DNA from: Bolinopsis microptera | Lineage: Eukaryota > Ctenophora > Tentaculata > Lobata > Bolinopsidae | Length of the DNA: 64,000 nt | Assembly: GCF_026151205.1 (NCBI RefSeq) | Contig: NC_087083.1 | Span: 8,987,460 to 9,051,459 of the forward strand | Direction of reading: 5' to 3' | Made by a program: the position numbers and the translations under genes | The notes under the pieces: model-generated | What the model was told of the DNA's origin: nothing | Seen by the model: only the letters and a program-made list of their open reading frames with translations | The model's database searches: none | In this document: one piece after another, positions 24,125-36,100 of the stretch | Numbering within the stretch: position 1 is the stretch's first letter | Layout: the number at the start of each line of letters is the position of its first letter

Positions 24125-24251
24125 AATCTAAGATATGAAAGGGGCAAATATCGGGTAACGAATTGTGATCTTAAATATCGACGTTAATGTTGTAAACGTG
24201 TCATTGATATTTCCGTCTTCAAATTTTAATAGTTGCTTGTATAGATACGGT

Positions 24252-24621
24252 CAAATTCTAATGAAAAAAGATGAAGTGCAGACAGTGAGGGAGAAATCTT
24301 CGGCAAGTCGGAAGAACCAGGAGGACAGACAGGAAATAATGAAGAATTTAATCTTACGGTAAAATATTCAGTCTGACATGTTGGGATTAAATGGCAAAGA
24401 CTTATTTTACGAATATGTCCAGCCGAAAGTTCGTAACAAAAACGATGGTCGCAAGAAATTAAATAAGTAAATGCCAGCGAGCACTTATTATTATAGGTAA
24501 AACACACCTTAAATACCGGCCAATATTGACATTATCACGTGACAAAAACCAGCCAATCAGAAGCCAGCATCCTCAGTCACGTGATACATTTCCACCAATA
24601 ATGCAGCAGCTGGAGTGCCCA
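24252..24621. repeat. Copy 2 of the 365-bp dispersed duplication
   Basis: Nearly identical to 21825-22189, about 2.4 kb away in the same orientation. Immediately after it comes CACGTGACCGGCA and then a CArG/E-box composite at 24679-24698; the partial third copy near 26970-27055 is followed by the same two features. Confidence 0.9.
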
Positions 24622-24949
24622 CGTGACCGGCAACTAGAGGGTAATTCCGGGGAATCTTGGCACTATCCATCTACATCTCCTTATATGGGCATCACGTGTT
24701 CGGTCTTCGCACTATATCCAGCGAGACAGAAAGGGAGAGTATATTGCTGTAATATTGGGGAGAGAAGAGGAATGCGGGAGTGGTGAAACAAGGGTGAAAC
24801 TGGAGCTTACGGGAGATGGGCACGTTATGTTCAGTCACGTTACACAAACCAGCCAATCAGAGGCGGGTATTGGAGATGGGCACGTTACGCTCAGTGGAGT
24901 TGGCAAGTTAAGGAGGGTAACATAAACTCCATGGCTAGAATATTGGGGA

Positions 24950-25150
24950 TAAGGTCAGAAACTAGGACTTGAAACTGGTGATGGGATCAGAAACTAGGGC
25001 TAGAACATTGGTGATAAGATCAGAAACTAGGGCTAGAACATTGGTGATGGGATCAGAAACTAGGGCTAGAACATTGGTTATAAGATCAGAAACTAGGGCT
25101 AGAACATTGGTGATGGGATCAGAAACTAGGACTACAAAACTGGTGACTAC
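24950..25150. repeat. 33-bp tandem repeat, about six copies
   Basis: GGATCAGAAACTAGGGCTAG followed by AACATTGGTGATG repeats at 33-bp intervals (for example 24989, 25022). Frames on both strands are open because 33 is divisible by three; no gene is supported. Confidence 0.88.
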
Positions 25151-26376
25151 TGACGGGTTATTAGAATTCACCTAGATGAGACCATATAAAAGCGTATTAA
25201 ATAACCTTATATAACAACCATGGTACATAAGGCTTGTCTTAAAATGTTAGCAAATAGTTGACCAAAAACTTCATCAAATGTCATATCAAATACCAGAAAA
25301 AAACAACACTTAATATTGTAAGATACTAAACATTTGAAATTCTGTTGTCCCATTAGCTGATTAGCTAATTAGCTATTCTCGACTAGTTGCTGTAATTAGT
25401 ACGTTTCCTAACATTGCTGTACGCTGTTTCTTCATTTTCTGCGTGTCTTAGCTAGTTTACAAGTTGGATTTAGATGACGTCACGTTTTGGGTGATGACGT
25501 CATTTGGTCGACACATGGTTCTGTATCACCTGAAAGTAAAGGAATGTAATAATTATGAGCACTGATAATTATGAATATTGAAATATGGATATATACGCTG
25601 TTATCACCATTTTTGATTATACTGTAAGCGTTTTAAAAGTCCATTTAGTCACTGTCCACTGCAACTTTTACTTAAGATTCAATTTACAACAACGCAATCA
25701 TAAATTCTATCATCGTACGTGCATGAGATAGTTCTACAACATTCGTTGCAATCATTACAAAAAACCCTGATTCGCGTCACTAAAGTTTACCTAAAGTTTA
25801 CTGTCTAACTAAGGAGTACCAATAGTTTAGAAATATTTACCGGTATTACAAGAAGCCATACCAACAGCAGCAATGTTTAATGAGAGAGCAGTGAAACCTA
25901 TCACGTCATATAATTGCAATAAGTAAGATTTGGCCAACTTTGACGTATAAAGGTATAAGGGCCCGACACACTGCGACCTTGTCACGAGAACAGGCCTCTA
26001 AACGACCTCTAAACGACCTCTAAACGACCTCTAAACACACTGTGCCATTTGTCACGTGTGTCGTCACGTTTAACATGATTGTTAAGAGGAGCAAAGCTGC
26101 CTGTTAAGGTTACTTTTACTATCGATTTTTTTGGTATCAGTGGAGATTCTCTAGCTTCAGCTGATTGGACAAGTCTGGAAGAGATCGCTACCTTTACAAG
26201 TCTACGTTCCGGGGGGGGGGGGGGGGGGGGGCTCACTGCCTAACAGCCACCTAGTTGTAGCCAACATTGGCTCAGATATTTGTGACATATTATATTTGGA
26301 CACCATCATATCACTTAACATTGAACCAATAATAAACTAACTGATCAGAGCAGCTATCAAGGCAGCTATCAAGGTT
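25151..26376. other. Intergenic DNA with E-box/CRE motifs and a poly-G tract
   Basis: TGACGTCA-type motifs occur at 25475-25505, CTCTAAACGACC is tandemly repeated at about 25995-26035, and a ~20-nt poly-G run is at 26211-26231. No exon chain was recognised. Confidence 0.5.
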
Positions 26377-26706
26377 TCTTGGTGCAATATAGTCTTAGGT
26401 TCTGGTATTATTGAGAGTGAAGATCACTTCCTTAACCATTGTGATCTTAACGCCGCATCGAGGCGAAAAGTCCTAGACAAGATCCAGTCAATCATATCAA
26501 ATCCAAACAAACCATCTGCGACATCTTATCCTGTTCACGCTGTCATCCCTGGATCAAACGTTCTCAAACTCATCAGCAACAACAGTGAAATCATTGAATT
26601 AATCACGAACGAAAGTCAAGTCCACCTCACGAGAGTCGTTGCTAGATTTGCCACTACGTGTTTTAACAACCGCAAGAAATTCGTCGACTCTCTGGCCAGT
26701 ACATGA
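26377..26706 (+). pseudogene. C-terminal fragment of a non-LTR retrotransposon protein
   Basis: An open 109-codon stretch ends at TGA 26704-26706: ESEDHFLNHCDLNAASRRKV followed by a helical tail ending RFATTCFNNRKKFVDSLAST. The pattern E-D-H-F-L-x-x-C...R is the C-terminal zinc-knuckle-like region found after the RT domain in many animal LINEs. No upstream RT is present, so it is a fragment. Confidence 0.55.
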
Positions 26707-27103
26707 ATATTAAACATCACTGTACCAGCGCTGTTTCTTTTCGCGCAATGATGAGTGCAGAGTGACCTGGCTCAAGCATTACAGCATTACCAAGGCGACT
26801 GTAAACAAAATATTTATTGTCAAAATCTTTATTTTTCACTTTGGTTTATATTAAGTTATATAATATAATAAATTTAAATCATATGATATTGTTATTATCT
26901 TAACAGTTACTATTGTAACTAAAGATTTTAAATTTGTATTCCTTGTATTCCTTGTATTCCTTGTATTCCAAACCAGCCAATCAGAGGCTAGCATCCTAAA
27001 TCACGTGATACATTTCCACCAATCATGCAGCAGCTGGAGTGCCCACGTGACCGGCAGGGTAATTCTGGTGATAAAGTACATCTCCTTATATGGGCATCCC
27101 GCA

Positions 27104-30100
27104 TCACGTGATAAAGTACCTGTGTTTTGATGAGGAGGGGGAGTTGTGTTCGGAGGAGTTTGGAGTTAGATAGTGAGCCACTTCCGCGTTCTCGTTATCT
27201 GAGTCTGATTCCGGCGTGAGGGGCTGCGACTCCTGGGAAATTGTTTGTTATTCTCGTGAAATATTAAAATCACGCGATTATAATCACACAAATTATAATA
27301 GCATTAATTTTCACAAGTGAAATGTTTGTCTATTGTTGGTGTGGACTGGTGTGATATAACAGGGGCCGGGTGTGATATAGCAGGGGCCGGGTTTGATATA
27401 GCAAGGGACTGGTGTGATATAGCAGGGGCCGGGTGTGATATAGCAGGGGCCGGGTGTGATATAGCATGGGACTGGTGTGATATAGCAGGGGACTGGTGTG
27501 ATATAACAGGGGCCGGGTGTGATATAGCAGGGGCCGGGTGTGATATAGCAGGGGACTGGTGTGATATAGCAGAGGCCGGGTGTGATATAGCAGGGGACTG
27601 GTGTGATATAGCAGAGGCCGGGTGTGATATAGCAGGGGCCGGGTGTGATATAGCATGGGACTGGTGTGATATAGCAGGGGACTGGTGTGATATAACAGGG
27701 GCCGGGTGTGATATAGCAGGGGACTGGTGTGATATAGCATGGGACTGGTGTGATATAGCGTGGGACTGGTGTGATATAGCAGGGGACTGGTGTGATATAG
27801 CAGGGGACTGGTGTGATATAGCAGGGGCCGGGTGTGATATAGCAGGGGCCGGGTGTGATATAACAGGGGCCGGGTGTGATATAACAGGGGCCGGGTGTGA
27901 TATAGCATGGGACTGGTGTGATATAACAGGGGCCGGGTGTGATATAGCATGGGACTGGTGTGATATAGCATGGGACTGGTGTGATATAGCAGGGGACTGG
28001 TGTGATATAACAGGGGCCGGGTGTGATATAGCAGGGGACTGGTGTGATATAGCAGGGGCCGGGTGTGATATAGCAGGGGCCGGGTGTGATATAGCAGGGG
28101 ACTGGTGTGATATAGCAGGGGACTGGTGTGATATAGCAGGGGCCGGGTGTGATATAGCATGGGACTGGTGTGATATAGCAGGGGACTGGTGTGATATAGC
28201 AGGGGACTGGTGCACACTGCAAGTTTGTTTTAACACATGAGAGCCATCAACCAATCACTAATCAACTTGCAGAACCAGCCAATAATATTGCAGAATCACG
28301 TGTCAGAATAGACCTGTATCACACACACGACGATCAGCGTTGATCAACTTTATGATTAATCAACAATTTCATCAAATTATGGACATTATAAATCAACATG
28401 TTCTGTTTCCAGCAAATGAAAGTATTGGTCTCCAGTGACAATCTATACGTTAAAATAACACCACTTCGATATGCATACTTATAGTGCGTTAAAAATTGAA
28501 TTATATTAATTTCAAAACATTTATTAATCAAGATCATAAACATCCCGAAGTCACGTGATACAAAACAACCAATCAGAGGGCTGCATTCTGGTCACGTGAT
28601 ACAAAACAACCAATCAGGGGGCTGCATTCTAACCTGAAGTTCGTACACATCATGTAAGAGGGGTATTGCGTTAAAATGGGTCTGAATGTGATGTCGATCC
28701 TTTTTGTCAACATCTTCGAAATCTTTCAACTGCTGAGCTGGCTGGTCCTTTAGTACCTAAGGTGGTTATTTTACAATTAATAAAACTAGAAGTAAGAAAT
28801 GGTTACGAAAGTAATGGGAATTCACATAAATAATGGCGATGAGGTGATCCATATTTTCGCTGAAATAATTCTACATTTAAATCCGAACTCTAATACGGAA
28901 CTCTGCGTGTAAGACTTTTAAAACGAACCTGCGCATAAGGCTGCATCCAGTGACGACAAGATATGAGATCATCCCAACTGTAACCAGTAACCTCCTTCAG
29001 TTTGCTGGGGACCACTAACCATAGTGCACTAGCCGCGATCATACTCGGCCTGCAACCATCAAATTGTTAGCTTTAAGCTTATTGTAAGTTGTAACATTGG
29101 ATATTGGGAAAAATGTGAAAATTGTAACAGCTCAGCGAGATATTAGCGAGATATTAGGGGTGGGATATTGCAGGGATTTAGACGCCCACTTTTTAGGATT
29201 TCTCGGGTAAATGCAAATGTCAATGATACCCACAGGGTTGAGAAAACACAAATTTGTCGAATTTGACTGATTATGAATAACTAGTAAGGATAAAGGAAGT
29301 AATTAAGTAATAAGTACAATTAATCACCTATACTCGACGCTCTTAACATCAAGGGAACACAGGTCAATGAGTTGGATTATCTTCACAAAGTCGGACTGTG
29401 AGTATTCTGCTCTCAGAAACTGGAACGTAGTGCAACTGATACCTGAAGTAAAAATTGTATAGCCAATGAGAGGGAAGTATTCTAGTCACGTGACACAAAC
29501 TAGCCAATGATAAGGGAAGTATTCTAGTCACGTGACACAAACTAGCCAATGATAAGGGAAGTGTTCTAGTCACGTGACACAAACTAGCCAATGATAAGGG
29601 AAGTATTCTAGTCACGTGACACAAACTAGCCAATGATAAGGGAAGTATTCTAGTTACGTGACTGATAAAATAGCAACTGTTATCATGCCACGTGACATGC
29701 CACGTTTCAGTTCATTCACCAGATTAACGAACAGTAAATGAGTAAACAATCGCTTGATGTAATCGACCACCTCAAAGCAAGTTTGGGAATATATGTACTT
29801 ATTTAGTGATAAGATGATTCAGCTAACTGGGTCGGGTAAACATTTGACCGGATGAGGTGGCGACAACTTGTTGATTGATTGGGAGTCATGAATATTTTGG
29901 GTGTTACTGTGCGATCCGCCCTAAATGATTGATGGTGCATTGGTGCAGCAGCAGCATGTCAACGGTTCCTACACCACTACAGCTGATAACTACAATAGTG
30001 TATAAAAAGATAGGTATCTCACATAGGTACATCCAATCATCCACGAGTAAGAAAGAAAAGAAATGTGTAACTGTAACGATTAGTTTTGACTGGAAAGTTT

Positions 30101-33100
30101 CACTAAGTCAAGGGTTAAAGAAACTGTATTGAGGGGTCTAATAAAGTAATAACTTACCTCTGTAGTATTCTATTTGTAAGTAGAGGTTTAACCACGTGTT
30201 AACGGTGAGCGCTGCAAGTTTCCAGTCCAGTGCCTGAACGATCACACCGTGTTAAACCACGTGTTAAACCACGTGTTAAACCACAAAGTTACACAACAAT
30301 AGGTGAGATCCCAAGATAGATCGAGGGAGCGTTTGTTTTTACACGTGTCACGTGGTAATATAATCGAAGTGAATCATAAAGTTGCCCTGGAGAGGGACTC
30401 ACTTTCATCATTTCAAGTTCCATTTTCCACATCGCATCTTTAGAACAGGAGTTGTCAGTGATGTAGGACAACTTTTCCAGGCCTGGTGGGTAGATCTCCT
30501 GAAAAATGTATAATTTGAGAAAAATGTATAACTTATGAATAATTAATGTATAACTAAAGATTTACTCGAGGAAGAACATCAAAAGCAACCTCAATAATTG
30601 CACCATTGAGGTAACAGTTGTGCTTTTCCGGGTTGAGCTTCTTTTTACGACCATTTTAACATTCGGGATTAAGGATTATGGTCGTTAGATATGCCAATGA
30701 CTCTCAATCACGATTATCACAACACAGTCACTACACGCAGTAATAACCATTGTAAGCTCGGAAATAAGTACATAATTACCACAAACATTCCTTGCGCTGA
30801 TCATTTTGCTAGGTCCACTTATGCCCATATAAGGAATAATACGGGAGTACACACGAACTATACACAGAGGAAATAGAGTACATTTCGTGTGTTGAAGGGG
30901 ATGTACAATGAAGCGAGGAGAGAGAGAGAGTAGGTCTATAAATAGAGCGCGGAGGCCGTTAAGTCACAACCCTTTAACATAATGCGAGTTCGGGAATTGG
31001 GTTTGGGGAATTAGGTTCCGTTCTCAAGAATTTGAGAACGCGCGTGCTCAAGATTGGCAGTTATGACAAAGAAATGGGGCTCAAATCACGAGGAATTCGT
31101 TGATTTTTTGATCTGAAACTGTTTGCAGGTATACGGAGAGGAAATAAGGTCTGAAAATGTTTTGAAAAAATGAAATCATTTCAAAAAGCTGAGCAGAGAA
31201 AAACATTTGGCGCCTTTATTATTGCGAAATGCCTGTAGTGACGACTTTTAGCGCAAGCATGCGGTTAGGCAAGCGCGCGTTCCATACGAGAGACAAAAGC
31301 CGTTAGTTGGAGAGTTCGCGCCATTTCCTACACAGATGGAATGTACGAGAGCTATGTTTCTTACCGCCAAATCATTCGGGAGGAAGGAATTATGACTAAA
31401 TATGAGGCACAGGAACGTGAAAATTGTGACAATCCCAGGTCTATTTGTCCGCACTAAAGATATATCTACATCAATTGATTGAATTTAATTCAGTAATACG
31501 TGTATTATAACATGTAGCACAGCCTACTACGGGTAGTAGTAGGTGACACGTAAATAGTTAAAATGAATACATTACCTCTAACTTAGCAGCCATGTGTAAC
31601 GCTGTTATGCCGACTAACTGGAGCTGATCTTTTTTAATGTCAGGCCTTTTTGATATAAACCTGGGGAGGGTTTTGGTAATTTAGAATGGGGTTTATTTTA
31701 GAAGAATAAAGATTTTTAGAAGTAAACACTGCAACAGGATACTCAAATTGCCTGAAATTGAGTTTTGATGAATGTCATACATTGGTGTTGAATTCTAGGT
31801 TTCTTGGAACGTTAAGGTGAGCTGTGGTACTACACCCAATTAGCAATTTCTTATCTCCCAATCAAACACAAGCAAATCAAGCTCTTTTAACATGTATACG
31901 CGGTTTTACACTTCATCAATTTGAAAACGATTGTGTTAACAGTTTCTTATACAACCCAATTATTACATGTTACAATCCCAATCGGGTTTAAATTCCAACC
32001 GTGTGAAAAGATCGGATGAATAAAATGACGTTATGACATCGTGGTACAATCCAAGTGTAAAGTTTGCACGAGATAAAGATAATTTTAAAATTACGAAAAG
32101 GTGCCCACTCAACATTCCTTTCTCTGGTGTGGTATTCGGAATAACTTCTGTTCTAGATAGCATTATTGCAATACATAAGATAACTCCGCTTGGTGCATGA
32201 TAAAACTAAGAGGAATAAGGTAAAGTTGATGTGTAGCGGATTTATTTTTGGTAATGATGAAAGTTTTAGAAACACACCAAACTTTAAAGATGTTGATCAT
32301 GACGTGATATGGTTAGGAGGTTATATTAGATTACCGGGAAATGAACATGATGAAACAAATATAATCGTGATATAAGTTGGGATATTATAAATTTATGCTT
32401 ATATCGCGTGAATCAAAACATGAAATGACACAAGTACTAAAATAACATTAAATTATGCGAATAAAGCATGAATATGAAAAATATTCAAGTTATTTAGAAA
32501 TTAACTGTTACCTGTCAATGTAGTCCATGGATAGGTAGAACGTTTCCCGCTTCAAGCAATATAACTGTGATACCTGCAAAACGAGTACTTATTAAATATT
32601 TATTTATTAAATATTTATTAAATAACATAAACAGAATTTATGTTAAAGCTACGTGTGCGATATATTTAGTAAAAATAAAGAAATTCGACATTAGATACAT
32701 ATTAAATAATCACTTCTTAATAAATAAATAAATAAATAAATTCTAACATTTATTACACGCTTCGACATTAAAATATACCCAACAAAGATGTACATTAAAG
32801 TCATTCAAGCGAGACTTAGTGTTGAAATAGCAAGATTATGGACTTTTTAAACAGTTCAGATTTTATGAACAAATATTTGTATGAAGTTACCAAAATTATG
32901 CACTTTCATATCAGTTCAGACATTATGGACAAATATTAGAAATATTATCAAAAGCTAGTTGGAAATAAAACGTCTTTAGGGCATTTTTAAAACATTCTAC
33001 AGATGATAATGATCTCACTGAGTAGGGTAGTTCATTCCAAATTTTTGGTCCACAAAACATAAATGCAGCATCTGTTCGTCTGAAATGAGGAGCAGGAGGA

Positions 33101-36100
33101 ACTTTCAACAAATAAAAGTCATCATCTAGTCTGGAACTTTGTCTTCGTACTTCCCTTAGATTGACGTGTCCTTGTAAGTACTGAGGGGCTATGTTATTAA
33201 GACACTTGAAGACCAGAAGTGATATTTTGAACTTAATTCTGAACCGAACAGGCAGAAAGTGGAGCTTTTTGAGGTAAGGCATGATAGGTTCACGTATCTT
33301 TTTTCCGTAAAGACCAAAGATAAATCTAGCAGCATTGTTCTGTATCTTTTGTAGCTTATGAAGATTCTTTTCTGTTAGTCCATAATAGACTGAGTTGCAG
33401 TAGTCTATGAAACAGAGGATATTGGAGTGAACTAGCTGAACTTTTAGGTCATGGGAAAGCTTCGAACCGATTCTTGCTAAGTCCCTTTGATTCAAATAAC
33501 ATACTTTGGAGACAGCATTTATTTGAGAGTCCAGATTCATTTGGTGATCGAAAAGGAATCCCAGGTTCTTGGCCTTGCTAACAGGGCAGATTGAGAGGTC
33601 TCCTAAATCCATTGTCTGGATTGGGCTGACATATGGTCCTATATCAATGAACTCTGTTTTTTCATCATTCAGTTTTAGGAAGTTAACTGTCATCCATTGC
33701 TTTATCTCCAGAAAGCAATTTTTCACAGCTGTTAAATCAGGATTAGAACTGTGAACATCAAAAGTAAAGTACACCTGTGTGTCATCTGCATACAAATGTA
33801 TCGAGAAACCATATTTTGTGACAATTTCTTCAAGATCTCTGGTATACAATATGAACAGTAGTGGTCCTAAAATGGATCCTTGAGGTACACCAATATCCAG
33901 ATAGCCTTCAGAAGATGTGGCTTTTTTTACTTTAACCTTGAATGTGCGATTATTAAGGTAACATTGTAACCAGCTGAGTGCTAGTTCTGTAATACCATAC
34001 GCATTCTTGAGTTTCGTAAGAAGGAGGTTATGGTTTATGGTGTCGAAAGCAGCTGATAGATCTAAGAGTAGAAGCACAACATTCGATTTGCTGTCAATCA
34101 TCATTAGAATATCATTATGTATTTTGGTAACTGCAGTTTCACAACTATGGAATTTTCTATAGCCTGATTGATATGGGGAAAACAGGTTGTTGACATCAGC
34201 ATATTCATTTAATTGGCAATGAACTACTTTTTCTAGTATTTTGGACAGATAAGTTAGATTGCTAATCGGTCGATAGTTTTTCAGCTCATCAACATCTAAG
34301 GTAGGTTTCTTGAGTCCAGGCCTAATAGATGCTTCTTTTAGGGCAGATGGAAACTTTCCGACTCTTAGTGATTCATTCACGATGTAATGGATGATTGGGA
34401 GAAGCTCGGGTAAGCAGTTCTTGAAGAGCCACATTGGTATGACATCGAGTACGCTTGATTTATTGGGAAGACTCTTAATTAAGGTTTCAAGGTCTGATAA
34501 TGAGACTTCCTTAAACTGATTAAGTCTACACTTTGCATTATCTATCGAAGTAGAGTCCTTGGTACCTTGACCGTTTAGGGAAGTGTTTTGAATTTCCTTC
34601 TCAATATTAGAGTAAATGGTCTTTACTTTTTGATCGAAGAAAGTCTTGAGTTTGGCAGCCACTTCGATATCTTCACCATTTGGCAATTTGTTGGAGCCAT
34701 ATTCCTTATCTAAAAGTTTATTTATGACTTTATAGGTCCCTTTCGAGTCTCCTTTGCAAGAACTGAGCTGTTTATCATAGTAGCCATCCCTAGCTCGATT
34801 GATAGTGATTTCTGCGTCAACACATTTTTCAAAATGAGTAGTTTTAAACTCATCATTCTCTGGATACTTTTTGGCTTTTCGTTTTGCCCTTCTCCTCTCT
34901 CTGACAGCAATTTGACATTTAATATCCCAAAAATCAGACTTTTCAGCAGTAAATCGTTTCGTAATAAGTGGGGCATGTTTGTCTAGCACCTGTTCAAGGA
35001 CATTTTGATAAAGGTTCACAGTCTCGTCTAAGGATTGATATTCAGAAAGGTTAAGCTCTGAACAAAACAGATCTTCCCTGAACTTATCGATGTCAATTTT
35101 GCTTAGCTCTCTGACATCTTTTTCTTCATATGTACGAGCTTTATGAAGATCGAATGTGACTGGGACCTGAAAACTTACTAGATAGTGATCAGAGCTGGTT
35201 CCAGTGCTTGTCTCTACCATCATATCTGTTACAGACAATGAGTCACTTACACAGCCTAGAGTAAATAACAAGTCCAGTGTCCCGCCGGAGATGTGAGTAG
35301 GAGAGTCGACATGCTGAAGGAAGCCTTTGCTCTCACAAAGAGCAATAAAGTTCTGGGCAACATTAATCACTAATGATTTAAGTAATACGACTTACTATGT
35401 TAATTAAAAATAGCAACGTGACTGCCTGGACATTTGCTAAGGGGTAAATTCATAACGACCTGGATCAATAACTAAGTATTGAACGTTATTGATTGTTATC
35501 TAATAACTTTACCCCGATTTGCTACATAAGACAGTAATCAATTCTCGAACAGATCGTCTTAAGAATTACGATAATTTGAAAGTTTTAATACTTTCAACAT
35601 TAACACTACTAAAATTATTAATTATATGTATAACAAACAATTCTGTTGCTGACGATCTGCGACAACATTTCACCTCAGATGATTTTTGTTAAAGTTTACA
35701 AGAAGAGTTGTTACTCTCACTCGTTGTATGATGGCAAAAACTTCTATTATTGTAACATTTGAACGTTCGAAATGAATTTAAACCACCTTTTTAAGATGTT
35801 AAAATTAAATCTAAAGATGATATACTTCGAATGCTACATTACAACGATTTGCCTAGATAGGGGGGGGGGGGGGGGGGATCATGAGTATTTTTGATATCAG
35901 ATGATCTCAAATACGGTGCACTAAATATGTTTTTTATAAATTCGTCAAAAATCGAATTATTCAGTTCAGTTGGTATGGTGATGATGTCAATTCCTCTTTA
36001 ATCATTGGTGTTACAAAATTATAACATAACTGAAATTTACATGTAACCAATATTTTAACATCATCAATATCATTCAATATTCATTTTAGACGGAGTAAAA

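Noticed and set aside
27304-28254. Four overlapping ~300-codon ORFs
   Set aside because: All are readings of one 21-bp minisatellite in cyclin E intron 12; none has a domain or splice support.
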